NCBI RefSeq assembly: GCF_000424065.1
Contig: NZ_AUJE01000019.1
Coordinates: 1 to 64,000 of the forward strand
From: Selenomonas ruminantium subsp. ruminantium ATCC 12561
GTDB taxonomy: Bacteria > Bacillota > Negativicutes > Selenomonadales > Selenomonadaceae
DNA length: 64,000 bases
Direction of reading: 5' to 3'
In this document: in pieces, positions 7,727-15,233 of the stretch
Numbering within the stretch: position 1 is the first letter of the stretch
Layout: every line of letters begins with the position of its first letter
The notes under the pieces: generated by a model
What the model was told of the DNA's origin: nothing
Databases searched by the model: none
What the model saw: only the letters and a program-made list of their open reading frames with translations
Translations under genes and position numbers: made by a program

Positions 7727-8656
7727 TTAATCCACCAGCCGGAAATAAGCGATCTCCGGCGGACAGCCAATGCGCATAGGCAGCCAGCTGCCATTGCCGC
7801 AATGAACATAGCCCAGGCTTTTCCCCTGTTTTACCCAGCCCCGATTGTATTTATAAACCGGAATAACAGCAAAACCAAAAATCCCCAACTGACCACCATG
7901 GGTATGCCCGGTAAGCGTCAGCGGAATCCCCAGCTCCGCACCGTTATCAATATACTCCGGATGATGGGCCAGCAAAATCGTATTTTGCAATTCTTCCTGC
8001 GGGATATCCTTCACCGCCTTTTGCGTAAGTGCCGCTTTTTCCAGTTCAAAACTTTCATCGTCCCGGGAAAAGGAATACTCTGCACCTGCCAGCCAAAGAT
8101 TCGTCCCCGTTACTTTTTCCGCCCGGCCCACAATCACATGCACCCGGGTATTTTGCAAAAGCTTAGCCGTACGCCCCCAGTTGCGATAAGTTTCATGATT
8201 ACCGATACAGAAATAAATCCCCTTGGGAAATAAATCCACGGCTTCATCCAGCACCTTTACCGCTTCCGGATTCATCTGCACATCGTCAAACAAATCCCCA
8301 GTCACCGCCAATATATCCGGTTCATCTTCTGCCACCAGCTGCAAAAGCCGGCGCAAGTCCTCCAGGGAAAAGAATTTGCCCAAATGCACATCACTGATTT
8401 GCGCAATGGTCACCCCTGACGCATCTGCCGACTGTGGCATCTTCACCTCATAATAATTCTTAACCTGATGCTTGCGCTCGTAATAATAGCCATAACAGCT
8501 GCCCCCCACCATAGCTGCTGGGTACAGGGTCAGCCCCTGCAAAAAGCGCCGCTTATTTTTATCGACCGGAATCCTCCGATAAATCAGGCAGGATATGACC
8601 GCCGGCAAAAAAATAAACAATAAAGCTGCAAAGAATACAACCGATGCCCAAAACAA
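7727..8656 (-). CDS. Membrane-anchored metallophosphoesterase (YkuE/YaeI type)
   Basis: About 309 residues. An N-terminal hydrophobic stretch of roughly 35 residues is followed by the calcineurin-like dimetal motifs in order: QISDVHLGKF, VTGDLFDD, CIGNHE, LLAHHPEYID and LTGHTHGGQLG. Relatives hydrolyse UDP-2,3-diacylglucosamine or other phospho-lipid substrates at the membrane; substrate not determinable. The likely start is the TTG at 8656, nine bases after GGAG; a TTG at 8665 has no room for a binding site. The stop is 21 bp upstream of the OGT-like gene start, so a shared transcript is likely. Confidence 0.85.
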   Translation of the reverse strand: MFWASVVFFAALLFIFLPAVISCLIYRRIPVDKNKRRFLQGLTLYPAAMVGGSCYGYYYERKHQVKNYYEVKMPQSADASGVTIAQISDVHLGKFFSLEDLRRLLQLVAEDEPDILAVTGDLFDDVQMNPEAVKVLDEAVDLFPKGIYFCIGNHETYRNWGRTAKLLQNTRVHVIVGRAEKVTGTNLWLAGAEYSFSRDDESFELEKAALTQKAVKDIPQEELQNTILLAHHPEYIDNGAELGIPLTLTGHTHGGQLGIFGFAVIPVYKYNRGWVKQGKSLGYVHCGNGSWLPMRIGCPPEIAYFRLVD

Positions 8657-8726
8657 AAAAACCAACTCCTACATTATACATTTCCTTATCCCTCCATTAT
8701 ATCCTATATCTTCAGCAAAAAAAATA

Positions 8727-8745
8727 GAACCGGCTCAGCCGATTC
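8727..8745 (-). terminator. Rho-independent terminator of the 79-residue gene
   Basis: The stem GAATCGGC/GCCGGTTC (one G-T pair) read on the minus strand is followed by TATTTTTTTT. It lies 48 bp after the stop of the gene at 8793-9032. Confidence 0.8.
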
Positions 8746-8792
8746 CAACTTACAAACCGATAATAGCATAATGATAATCGTATTATAATGTA

Positions 8793-9032
8793 TTATGCCA
8801 AACCACGCAGGTGAGCGTTTTCCGCTTGTCTTTCCCTGTAATACCAGCGGATGGATTTGCCAATGGCGCAACGAATAGCATCCAGCTCCCCAGCCAATGC
8901 CAGTTTACGCAGTTTCGTCACATCAAAGCCATTGACCGACAAGTAACTTGCAGAAAGGAAACCTCCTCGTTTTAATTGTTTGCGAAAAATCGCACTGTCA
9001 CGACGGTCCATCTCTATGTTCTTGATAGCCAT
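8793..9032 (-). CDS. Small protein with possible excisionase/MerR-like winged-helix motif
   Basis: 79 residues, basic. The middle (YLSVNGFDVTKLRKLALAGE, then LDAIRCAIGKSIRWYYRERQ) has the spacing of helix-turn-helix family 17: helix, turn, a GEL-AIR-type wing start and an aromatic beta strand. That would make it a DNA-binding or excisionase-like protein, but this is pattern recognition only. It has its own sigma-A promoter (9094-9122) and terminator (8727-8745), so it is monocistronic. I do not recognise the protein. Confidence 0.55.
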   Translation of the reverse strand: MAIKNIEMDRRDSAIFRKQLKRGGFLSASYLSVNGFDVTKLRKLALAGELDAIRCAIGKSIRWYYRERQAENAHLRGLA

Positions 9033-9093
9033 ATAAACAACCCCCCATAATCCCCTATGAAGTATATTTACATGCTCTCTGCGCTACACCTTC

Positions 9094-9122
9094 ATTATAG
9101 CATAATATTGTAAACTTGTATA
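9094..9122 (-). promoter_or_regulatory. Sigma-A promoter of the 79-residue gene
   Basis: On the minus strand TATACA (9122-9117), 17 bp, TATAAT (9099-9094) preceded by TGC (extended -10). This gives an approximately 55-nt leader to ATG 9032. Confidence 0.65.
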
Positions 9123-9151
9123 TATATTTTTCCTTTTTTGGAAAATATGCT

Positions 9152-9337
9152 TTATTTCAGACAAATTGCTCCTACAGGGCAGTCCTCGATTGTCTGCCAA
9201 ACATCATCCACAATATCTTGTGGTATCTCTAGATTTCCCTCGGCAAAACCGTCACTGCCGAAGTGAAATCCCAGCGGACAGGCGTCCACACACATACCAC
9301 ACGCCACACACTTGTCTTTATCCACGTAAATGCTCAT
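9152..9337 (-). CDS. Ferredoxin, single [4Fe-4S] cluster
   Basis: 61 residues. Cys10, Cys13 and Cys16 (CVACGMC) and Cys53 (DCPVGAI) are the expected four cluster ligands; Cys20 and Cys59 are extra. The length fits the small single-cluster electron carriers of anaerobes. The start overlaps the stop of the upstream proline-rich membrane protein gene by ATGA, so the two are translationally coupled, an unusual partner for a ferredoxin. No redox enzyme gene is adjacent. Confidence 0.9.
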   Translation of the reverse strand: MSIYVDKDKCVACGMCVDACPLGFHFGSDGFAEGNLEIPQDIVDDVWQTIEDCPVGAICLK

Positions 9338-10254
9338 ATCCGCACCTCAAAACGCTGTTCGTCTTCTTTCGGAGCAGGGCGGGGCTTTACCGGTGGCTTA
9401 GGCTTTGCCTTTTTCTCCGGAATCTGAGCGGTCAACTGTTCGCGGTACTGTCTTGCCGCATGGGGCGGCGGGCTGACGTTTACCGGTATACGCCCTGCCT
9501 TTTGCAAGCGTTCTTTTGCTTCAGCGCGTGCCTGCCGCATTTCCTGGCGCAGCGCTGTTTCTTCATCACGGGCCAGCTTGGCTAATACTTCGTCCGGCGT
9601 CAGGCCGCGAAGTTCGGCAAAAGTTTCTACCTGTTCGCGATTGCGGGGGGATTTGCGCGGTAAGGCTTTGTTGCTGTTTTTGATGCCTTTTTCCGGCAGC
9701 GGCACGGGTGCTGCTGCATCGTCGATATCCGCAAAACTTAGCACACCTTTTTTCCCCTCCTTACGCGCCATGATTTTGCGAATGCCGAACCAGACCACCA
9801 CACTCATAAATACGAGTACCGCCCCCCAAAAAGCAGCACCATGGGAGGCAAATTGCTCCCAGCCATTATGCGGATTTTCGGTCTGCGTCTGTGATTGAGT
9901 CTGCGCCTTGGCATCTTCCATGGCCTGCTGGCGGGGATTTTCTTCATTCAGACCATTCTGGGCAGGGATAACCTGTACAGAACTTGCCTGATTTTCCTGG
10001 GACGCGCCACCACTGGCATCTACTGGCTTATCAGGCTTTGCCGGTGTTTCCGGCTTAGCCTGGGTTGTTTTGGATAGAGCTCCGTCCCCACGGGCTACTG
10101 CCTGCCGTGCCTGCGCTTCTGCCTGCTCATCGCTGGTCTGCTGCTTGTCGTGGGGGACATTCGTTTCCTGCGTGGTGCCGCCATCCTTCAAGGTTACGCC
10201 CGGTACACTGGGCGGCGTAGGGGGTGTGGGGGCAGTCGGAGCCTTTATCGCCAT
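9334..10254 (-). CDS. Proline-rich single-pass membrane protein, unknown function
   Basis: 306 residues in three parts: a Pro/Thr-rich then Gln/Ala-rich, low-complexity N-terminal region (1-135); one membrane span near residues 139-160 (GAAFWGAVLVFMSVVVWFGI); and a basic, Lys/Arg/Glu-rich helical C-terminal region (about 210-270) ending in a Pro/Lys-rich tail. There is no signal peptide. Topology looks like a linker or scaffold protein such as those found near secretion, flagellar or TonB-like systems, but I do not recognise it. GGGAGGG precedes ATG 10254. It is coupled to the ferredoxin gene. Confidence 0.55.
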   Translation of the reverse strand: MAIKAPTAPTPPTPPSVPGVTLKDGGTTQETNVPHDKQQTSDEQAEAQARQAVARGDGALSKTTQAKPETPAKPDKPVDASGGASQENQASSVQVIPAQNGLNEENPRQQAMEDAKAQTQSQTQTENPHNGWEQFASHGAAFWGAVLVFMSVVVWFGIRKIMARKEGKKGVLSFADIDDAAAPVPLPEKGIKNSNKALPRKSPRNREQVETFAELRGLTPDEVLAKLARDEETALRQEMRQARAEAKERLQKAGRIPVNVSPPPHAARQYREQLTAQIPEKKAKPKPPVKPRPAPKEDEQRFEVRI

Positions 10255-10344
10255 TGGTCATCCCTCCCTTCGATTAGTTACTGTCTCTATTATAGCTTAT
10301 TTCACCGTGGGTTTACATCGATATTTTCATTGTAAGTACGATTT

Positions 10345-10545
10345 GGTGGCGGGGACAGGGTATTGCACGGTCAGCTATGCCTTTGGGCTGAAAGAATTTT
10401 TGCCTTTTAATTCAGTATCACTACCAGTCAAAACTCGCTGCGCTCAAACAGTAGACTGGTAGCGATAAAACAGCGGTAGGCAAAAATTCTTTCTTAACGC
10501 CCTACGGCATCACGCTTCCCTTAGCAATCCCCTGTCCCCGCCACC
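10345..10545 (-). repeat. Class B nested hairpin element, copy B1
   Basis: Outer perfect 16-bp arms (GGTGGCGGGGACAGGG and complement), a middle arm pair around AAGAATTTTTGCC, and an inner arm pair ACTGGTAG/CTACCAGT enclose the core CTGTTTGAGCGCAGCGAGTTT (split at GCGC), read on the minus strand. Shared joints with B4 are GCGTTAAGAAA, TACCGCTGTTTTA and TGAATTAAAAGG. B1 and B2 fill the gene-free stretch 10255-10940; the remaining bases show nothing recognisable. Confidence 0.8.
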
Positions 10546-10727
10546 CTCGTTCATGCTCTTTTCCTCCCTCAACGATTCCCCCCTCACGCATACACTTTCC
10601 TACCACTAGCCATTCCACCCCTCCACCAGTTCCACAGACGTGTACATGCGCCAATGCGAAGCGAGGCGTAAACAGCACTATCCTGCGCACCACAGAGCAC
10701 CAACCGTCCAGATTGCCACAGATGCGA

Positions 10728-10912
10728 GGTGCGGGCAGAGCACTGTTCTAAGCGATGCGTTTGACCGCTGGCGTAAAAAAAAGACTTTATTTGCGGCGGC
10801 TGAAAATCTACTGTCTGAGCGAAGCGAGTTTAGATTTTCAGTCGCCTATAAGCAAATAAAGTCTTTTTAGCCAGAGGTCTAAGCAGCGCGTGAACAGTGC
10901 TCTGACCGCACC
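10728..10912 (+). repeat. Class B nested hairpin element, copy B2
   Basis: Outer arms of 21 bp (one mismatch), a joint GCGTTTGACC/GGTCTAAGC that equals the class A core halves, a middle stem AAGACTTTATTTGC, an inner stem GGCGGCTGAAAATCTA (one G-T pair), and the core CTGTCTGAGCGAAGCGAGTT. It ends 28 bp from the stop codon of ddh, which is transcribed towards it. Confidence 0.85.
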
Positions 10913-10940
10913 GCCTTGCGCCACGAACCCATGGTGGTAA

Positions 10941-11927
10941 TTACAAAAGGTGTGCCCGCAGTTCCTCACCGGACTTAGCCGACAGATAGCTCGGTGCAAT
11001 ATCGAGCACCGTCTTGCACCCCGTCACGCCTTCTTTGGCCAGACGGTATGCAGCGCGTGCATAGCAAACGAGCACGCTGGTCGTAAATTCCGGATTGGAA
11101 TCGAGGTCGAGCTTGAACTCAATCACATGCTTGTTTTCCCCATCATGTCCCGTAATACCGGAACGGATTACGCTGCCGCCGTGGGGCAGGCCCTTGTGAT
11201 TTTTGTCCAGTTCTTCCTGACTGATGAAATGCACCGTCGTGTCGTATTCATCAAAGTAGTTGGGCATGGTCTTGATTTCCTGCTCAACCTTAGCGGCATC
11301 AGCGCCTTCTTCGAGCACCACATAGCACTCACGGGTATGTTTTTCCCGCGTGGTGAGTTCCGGATTTTCACCGGCACGGACAGCAGCCAGCGCCTTTTCC
11401 ACCGGCACCGTGTACTGGCGGGCATCAGCTACGCCTTCAATGCGGCGGATGGCATCAGAATGTCCCTGCGATACGCCACGGCCCCAGAAGGTGTAATCCT
11501 TGCCGTTCGGCAGGATGGCGTTGCTGTATACACGGGCCAGCGAGAACAGTCCTGGGTCCCAGCCTACGGAAATAATGCCTACATGACCGTTTTCCTTGGC
11601 AGCCTTATCTACATTTTCAAAATGCTCCGGAATCCGTGCATGGGTGTCGAAGCTATCCACCACGTTGAAGAGTTTCGCATAGTGCGGCGTCTGCACTGGC
11701 AGGTCAGTAGCACTGCCGCCGCAGAGAATCATAACATCGATTTTATCTTCCCATTCTTCCACATCGCTGACATTGACCACGGGAACACCGGGTGTCTTGA
11801 TGGTCAGCAGAGCCGGGTCACGGCGGGTAAATACCGCCACCAATTCCAAATCATCATTGGCCTTTACAGCGCATTCCACGCCGCGGCCCAAATTACCATA
11901 ACCTAAAATACCGATACGGATACTCAT
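10941..11927 (-). CDS. ddh: meso-Diaminopimelate D-dehydrogenase
   Basis: A 328-residue NADP-dependent enzyme that makes meso-2,6-diaminopimelate from tetrahydrodipicolinate in one step, feeding lysine and peptidoglycan synthesis. The Rossmann start IRIGILGYGNLGRGVE, AVFTRRDP, LCGGSATDLPVQ, DSFDTHARIPEH and ISVGWDPGLFSLARVY are family hallmarks, and length is full. GAAGG lies before ATG 11927 and a sigma-A promoter lies 50 bp upstream. The gene is monocistronic, bounded by its promoter and the B2 hairpin. Confidence 0.95.
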   Translation of the reverse strand: MSIRIGILGYGNLGRGVECAVKANDDLELVAVFTRRDPALLTIKTPGVPVVNVSDVEEWEDKIDVMILCGGSATDLPVQTPHYAKLFNVVDSFDTHARIPEHFENVDKAAKENGHVGIISVGWDPGLFSLARVYSNAILPNGKDYTFWGRGVSQGHSDAIRRIEGVADARQYTVPVEKALAAVRAGENPELTTREKHTRECYVVLEEGADAAKVEQEIKTMPNYFDEYDTTVHFISQEELDKNHKGLPHGGSVIRSGITGHDGENKHVIEFKLDLDSNPEFTTSVLVCYARAAYRLAKEGVTGCKTVLDIAPSYLSAKSGEELRAHLL

Positions 11928-11976
11928 AAGCTGCCTTCTTTCTATCTATAACAGAAAAGTAATAGTAACTTCCCTT

Positions 11977-12005
11977 ACTATACCACACATACGCATAATT
12001 GAAAA
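11977..12005 (-). promoter_or_regulatory. Sigma-A promoter of ddh
   Basis: Minus strand TTTTCA (12005-12000), 17 bp, TATAGT (11982-11977). The predicted leader is about 45 nt. Confidence 0.6.
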
Positions 12006-12044
12006 CGATTTTCGTAAATATTTTCCCACAAAAAGCGCATAAAA

Positions 12045-12074
12045 AGCGGCCGCTATTTCCCCGTAGCGGCCGCT
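12045..12074 (-). terminator. Terminator of the 221-residue gene
   Basis: The 11-bp stem AGCGGCCGCTA/TAGCGGCCGCT read on the minus strand is followed by TTTTTA. It begins 9 bp after the stop of the gene at 12083. Confidence 0.8.
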
Positions 12075-12082
12075 GTAAATTC

Positions 12083-12748
12083 TTATTCTTCCATCTTGGC
12101 TGTCTGCTTAACGCCCATTTCTTCATAAAGCTTGTTGAAACGGTTCGTAATCTCAGCCTGCGTGTCTTTGGTAATCTGGGGCATTTCGTCCTGTCCCATA
12201 GCATCCTTCCAAACCAGACCTGCCTGCTTAAACCCTTCTTCGACAGCTGACTGCATCTGCTGGAGTTTTTCCGGGTCACCGCCTGCGATAGCCGTTGCCA
12301 TGTCCATGATGCGGGTAGCTACGCTGTCAACGGAATACGCTCCGCCTTCACCCACAGCTTCAGCCGCTTCTTCCGGCGTGGTTCCGACTGGCGGCAAAGC
12401 AAATTTGTCCGTGCCGAACAGAATCCCGTCAAAATTCAGCTGGCCAATGCCTTCATCGAGATAACCTTGCAGCTTCGCATTCTGCTCCGTGAGGGTCTTA
12501 ATCATCAGCTGATAGCTCTTGTCAATGCCATCCTGCAGGGCATCTACCTGCTCACTGGTGAGTTTGCCCAGTGCCGTGGATGCTTTCTTGGCTTCAGCGG
12601 AAATATCCACCGAAAAAGCCTCGGTACTGGTCGTTGTGGTTTCCTTCGTCGTTTCATCGGTCGTCGTAGTGGTGCTCTTCGTATAGTTCGCCTTCACTGC
12701 GGCCGAAGTCTGCGACAAAGAAGAAATCATATTGACATCCATGTTCAT
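12083..12748 (-). CDS. Conserved hypothetical protein with Thr-rich N-terminus
   Basis: 221 residues, no signal peptide or membrane span. Residues 20-42 are almost all Thr/Glu/Lys; SVDISAEAKKAS follows. The C-terminal half has YSVDSVATRIMDMATAIAGG and a helix ending GFKQAGLVWKD, then PQITKDTQAEI. That layout resembles proteins annotated in epsilonproteobacteria as 'hydrogenase-4 component G' or DUF5610, some of which are flagellar/secretion-associated; this is a weak resemblance from memory. GGAGG lies five bases before ATG 12748. Monocistronic, with a clear terminator. Confidence 0.5.
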   Translation of the reverse strand: MNMDVNMISSLSQTSAAVKANYTKSTTTTTDETTKETTTTSTEAFSVDISAEAKKASTALGKLTSEQVDALQDGIDKSYQLMIKTLTEQNAKLQGYLDEGIGQLNFDGILFGTDKFALPPVGTTPEEAAEAVGEGGAYSVDSVATRIMDMATAIAGGDPEKLQQMQSAVEEGFKQAGLVWKDAMGQDEMPQITKDTQAEITNRFNKLYEEMGVKQTAKMEE

Positions 12749-12883
12749 CTTCCTCCTTTATCTCCGAACTGCTAAACAGTCCAAACAGATATTTCTCCTA
12801 ATTACATTATGGGCTAACCCCCCGAAAAAAGCAAGCAATTTTTTGACGATTTTGATTGTTTCCAGATTATATTTTATGTGCAT

Positions 12884-14164
12884 TTAGGCTAGAACCTGTT
12901 TAATGAGTTTTACCAACGCACGCTGGTCATTGCCATGCATAAGCTCCCGCGCAGAGTGCATGGCAAGCAGTGGCAAGCCAATATCCATCGTGCGCAGAGG
13001 GACAAGCGCTGAAGCAATGGAGCCTAAGGTCGAGCCGCCCCGGCTGTCGCTGCGGTTGACAAAATGCTGCCAGGGAATATCGCAGGCTTCGCACACGCCC
13101 CGCACAATAGCCACCGCTTCCGTATCGCCGGCATAAGACTGACTTGCCGCCTGCTTTAACACGACACCACCGCCCAACACTGGTTTATGACTGGGGTCGC
13201 ACTTATCCATGAAGTTTGGATGCAGGGCATGGGCCACATCCACGGAGAGCATAAAACCTGCGGCAATAGCGGCCAGCATTTCTTCACGGGACTTGCCCAA
13301 AGCGAGATAAATCCGCTCCAACACCTGCAGCAATACCGCCGAACCTGCGCCCTGCTTGGTCTGACTGCCCACTTCCTCATTGTCAAAGAGCACTGCCATC
13401 CGCAGGCCGGTCATTTTCGCCATGTCTACGGCCATAATCCCCTGCAAACAGGCCAGTACCGATGTCAGGTTATCCAGTCGTGGCGAGGAAACCAACTCCT
13501 CATTTAACCCGCAAAGGCTCCCTTCCTCATAGGGGTAAGCCGACAGCTCATAGGAGAGAATATCTGCCGGTTCAACATGTAACTGCTCGGCCAGCCATGC
13601 ATGGAAAAAATCTGCCGTAAGTTCTTCCCCACCAACGGCTGCCAGCGGCAGCATATCTTTCTGCGCGTTAAGCTTCCCCTCGTCATTGACTTCCCTATCC
13701 ATGTGAATAGCCAATGAAGGAATCGTAAACAAAGGACGGGCAAAATCCACCAATTTTACCTGCGGCACAAAGGGGTCAGCACTGCGTAAAGCCACCTTGC
13801 CCGCCAGTGCCAAAGGCCTGTCCAGCCAGGTACGCAGCATCATGCCGCCGTATTTTTCCACATTGAGCACGCCATAGCCTTCCCGCGTGATTTCCGGCTG
13901 CGGTTTCAAACGGAAACACGGAAAATCCGTATGCGCTGCCGCGATTCGCAACGGGCCACTTTCCGTCCCCAAGGCAAAAGCCAACAAGGTGGAATCAAAA
14001 GCCTTGACAAAGTACCGCCCGCCAGGCTGCAGCTGCCATACTTCACTGAGTTTCAATTCTGTAAAACCAGCTTTCAACAGCCGTTTAGCCGACGCCATCA
14101 CCGTATGATACGGTGTCGGCGCCTCCTTGATAAAATTCAGCAACTCCTTGATATCTTTCTTCAT
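12884..14164 (-). CDS. apeB: M18 family aminopeptidase
   Basis: A 426-residue cytosolic dizinc aminopeptidase releasing N-terminal, mainly acidic, residues from peptides. Metal and catalytic motifs are visible: AAAHTDFPCFRLKP (His ligand and following Asp), LFDNEEVGSQTKQGAGS (Glu-Glu pair), SVDVAHALHPN and the late AMHSARE (His ligand). Length matches the family. ATG 14164 overlaps the stop of the thioesterase gene by ATGA, so the pair is one operon. Confidence 0.92.
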   Translation of the reverse strand: MKKDIKELLNFIKEAPTPYHTVMASAKRLLKAGFTELKLSEVWQLQPGGRYFVKAFDSTLLAFALGTESGPLRIAAAHTDFPCFRLKPQPEITREGYGVLNVEKYGGMMLRTWLDRPLALAGKVALRSADPFVPQVKLVDFARPLFTIPSLAIHMDREVNDEGKLNAQKDMLPLAAVGGEELTADFFHAWLAEQLHVEPADILSYELSAYPYEEGSLCGLNEELVSSPRLDNLTSVLACLQGIMAVDMAKMTGLRMAVLFDNEEVGSQTKQGAGSAVLLQVLERIYLALGKSREEMLAAIAAGFMLSVDVAHALHPNFMDKCDPSHKPVLGGGVVLKQAASQSYAGDTEAVAIVRGVCEACDIPWQHFVNRSDSRGGSTLGSIASALVPLRTMDIGLPLLAMHSARELMHGNDQRALVKLIKQVLA

Positions 14165-14601
14165 GCATCCTCATTCCCTTCCTCAACAAATTTGCCCAGC
14201 ACATAAAAATTCCCATGCGCCTTGGCAAAAATCTTGCCATCCTCGCTTTTGAGTTCACTTTCACAGGTCATGGTATGCCGCCCGTCATGCAAAACCTTCG
14301 CTGTGGTCACGACCTTGGCCGTCAACGGCACCGCATGCAAAAAATCCGTGGTCAGGCTGATGGTGACCACCTTCTTATTGCAGGCTAAGCACGCCGCGCC
14401 CATAGCCGTGTCGGCCATCGTCATAAGCACGCCGCCATGGGCAATGCCGTACAAATTGGTATGCACCTCGTCAATAGGCAGTTCGAGCCGCACTTCTCCC
14501 GTGGGCAAAGGCTGTACCTGAATATGAAGATATTCCACAAAGGGATTATGATGATAAAAGCGCACAATCTGCTGCTGTAGTTCCGTAAGTTCCTGACTCA
14601 T
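14161..14601 (-). CDS. PaaI-type hotdog-fold acyl-CoA thioesterase
   Basis: 146 residues. The hotdog signature is ELPIDEVHTNLYGIAHGGVL followed by MTMADTAMGAAC, with the HGG motif and the downstream Asp of the PaaI/YbgC-like active site; TISLTTDFLHAV is the typical second half. It hydrolyses acyl- or aryl-CoA esters; substrate unknown. The ATG at 14601 has GAGGTG five bases ahead, so it is preferred to the ATG at 14613. Coupled to apeB. Confidence 0.85.
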   Translation of the reverse strand: MSQELTELQQQIVRFYHHNPFVEYLHIQVQPLPTGEVRLELPIDEVHTNLYGIAHGGVLMTMADTAMGAACLACNKKVVTISLTTDFLHAVPLTAKVVTTAKVLHDGRHTMTCESELKSEDGKIFAKAHGNFYVLGKFVEEGNEDA

Positions 14602-14655
14602 AAAGCACCTCATCCATTTTTATAGCTGAATTTTCGATACTAAATCAACATTATA

Positions 14656-14664
14656 TGCTATAAT
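14656..14664 (+). promoter_or_regulatory. Extended -10 promoter of the small toxin-like gene
   Basis: TGC followed by TATAAT (14659-14664). No good -35 hexamer lies 17 bp upstream, so it would depend on the extended -10. Confidence 0.55.
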
Positions 14665-14697
14665 GTTTTTGTTGCTCTGCCCCCTCTAGGGATCTCC

Positions 14698-14719
14698 CAC
14701 AACGGGAAGGAGGGTTGTG
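14698..14719 (+). promoter_or_regulatory. Hairpin holding the Shine-Dalgarno sequence in its loop
   Basis: CACAAC (14698-14703) and GTTGTG (14714-14719) pair, enclosing GGGAAGGAGG exactly. Translation of the small ORF that starts three bases later may be governed by this stem, as is common in type I toxin mRNAs. Confidence 0.5.
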
Positions 14720-14721
14720 TT

Positions 14722-14823
14722 TTGAGTTTCCGTGATTTTGTGATAGCGGTTATGGGTAGCGTACTCGCCAATTACGTTACCAAGTGCCTGGACCTGCTTA
14801 TCACGTTAATTTTGGGCAACTAG
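14722..14823 (+). CDS. Small hydrophobic peptide, candidate type I toxin
   Basis: 33 residues from TTG 14722, eight bases after AAGGAGG: start LSFRDFVIAVMGSVLANYVT, then a KCLD break and a Leu/Ile-rich end. The peptide is a single potential membrane helix with a central Lys-Cys. Size, hydrophobicity, the overlapping antisense promoter and the shared terminator fit Fst/TxpA-like type I toxin loci. The sequence itself is not one I can name. An in-frame GTG at 14740 is an alternative start without a binding site. Confidence 0.5.
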   Translation: MSFRDFVIAVMGSVLANYVTKCLDLLITLILGN

Positions 14824-14854
14824 GCTCGGTCTGGCATAGCCGTTAATTATGCAA

Positions 14855-14896
14855 GAAGCCCCCGACGGTTAGTTTAGCAGCTCCGTCGGGGGCTTC
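14855..14896. terminator. Bidirectional 14-bp terminator between toxin mRNA and antisense RNA
   Basis: The perfect stem GAAGCCCCCGACGG/CCGTCGGGGGCTTC has a 14-nt loop. On the plus strand it is followed by CTTTTTG. On the minus strand it is followed by TTGCATAATTAA. Both transcripts of the locus could end here. Confidence 0.75.
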
Positions 14897-14960
14897 CTTT
14901 TTGTGCTTTGAGCACATCCGCGATATAGATTGAACACCTCTCGCCAAGGTGTCTAGCTAT
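14855..14960 (-). ncRNA. Candidate antisense RNA (antitoxin) of the type I locus
   Basis: A near-consensus minus-strand promoter at 14967-14995 predicts a transcript of about 105 nt that starts near 14960 and ends at the 14855-14896 hairpin. It carries an internal hairpin (GACACCTTGGCGAGAGGTGTT) and no ORF. It overlaps the 3' end of the plus-strand toxin-like mRNA only through the terminator stem-loop, an arrangement used by several Firmicute type I antitoxins. Inferred only from promoter and terminator. Confidence 0.5.
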
Positions 14961-14966
14961 GATTTT

Positions 14967-14995
14967 AGTATAGCACAGTATATTATTCATCGCAA
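14967..14995 (-). promoter_or_regulatory. Strong sigma-A promoter of the antisense RNA
   Basis: Minus strand TTGCGA (14995-14990), 17-bp spacer, TATACT (14972-14967) with TGC immediately before it. Confidence 0.7.
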
Positions 14996-15049
14996 GCATA
15001 TCAGATGTTTTTCAACGGCATTTTTACTGATTGGATTGCAATGAACTAA

Positions 15050-15131
15050 GCCCACGGAGGCTGGTGATGTTTTCCGCAGCTTTTGACAAATTTGTCTATG
15101 GCGAAGGAAAATATTACCAGCAGCCGCGGGC
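15050..15131 (+). repeat. Class A hairpin element, copy A7
   Basis: The same stem subtype as A3/A5, with GCCCACGG against CCGCGGGC. The core is changed to GACAAATTTGTC, a perfect palindrome. The family flanks ACTAAG and GCGCCTTTTCAACGATTTT are present. It is the only intact copy that does not follow a stop codon; it lies about 100 bp upstream of the dmlA/ttuC-like start. Confidence 0.8.
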
Positions 15132-15233
15132 GCCTTTTCAACGATTTTTAACATAATGCAAATTCTGACAAGGTTTTTCCCATCTTCATGACGAATATAA
15201 ATATGTGTTGTTTTATAGAAAGAAGGTTTTACG

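Noticed and set aside
10950-11906. 318-codon plus-strand frame opposite ddh, and 57810-59051 (413 codons) opposite gmhB/hldD
   Set aside because: Mirror frames of strongly conserved minus-strand genes; no binding sites and no family character.
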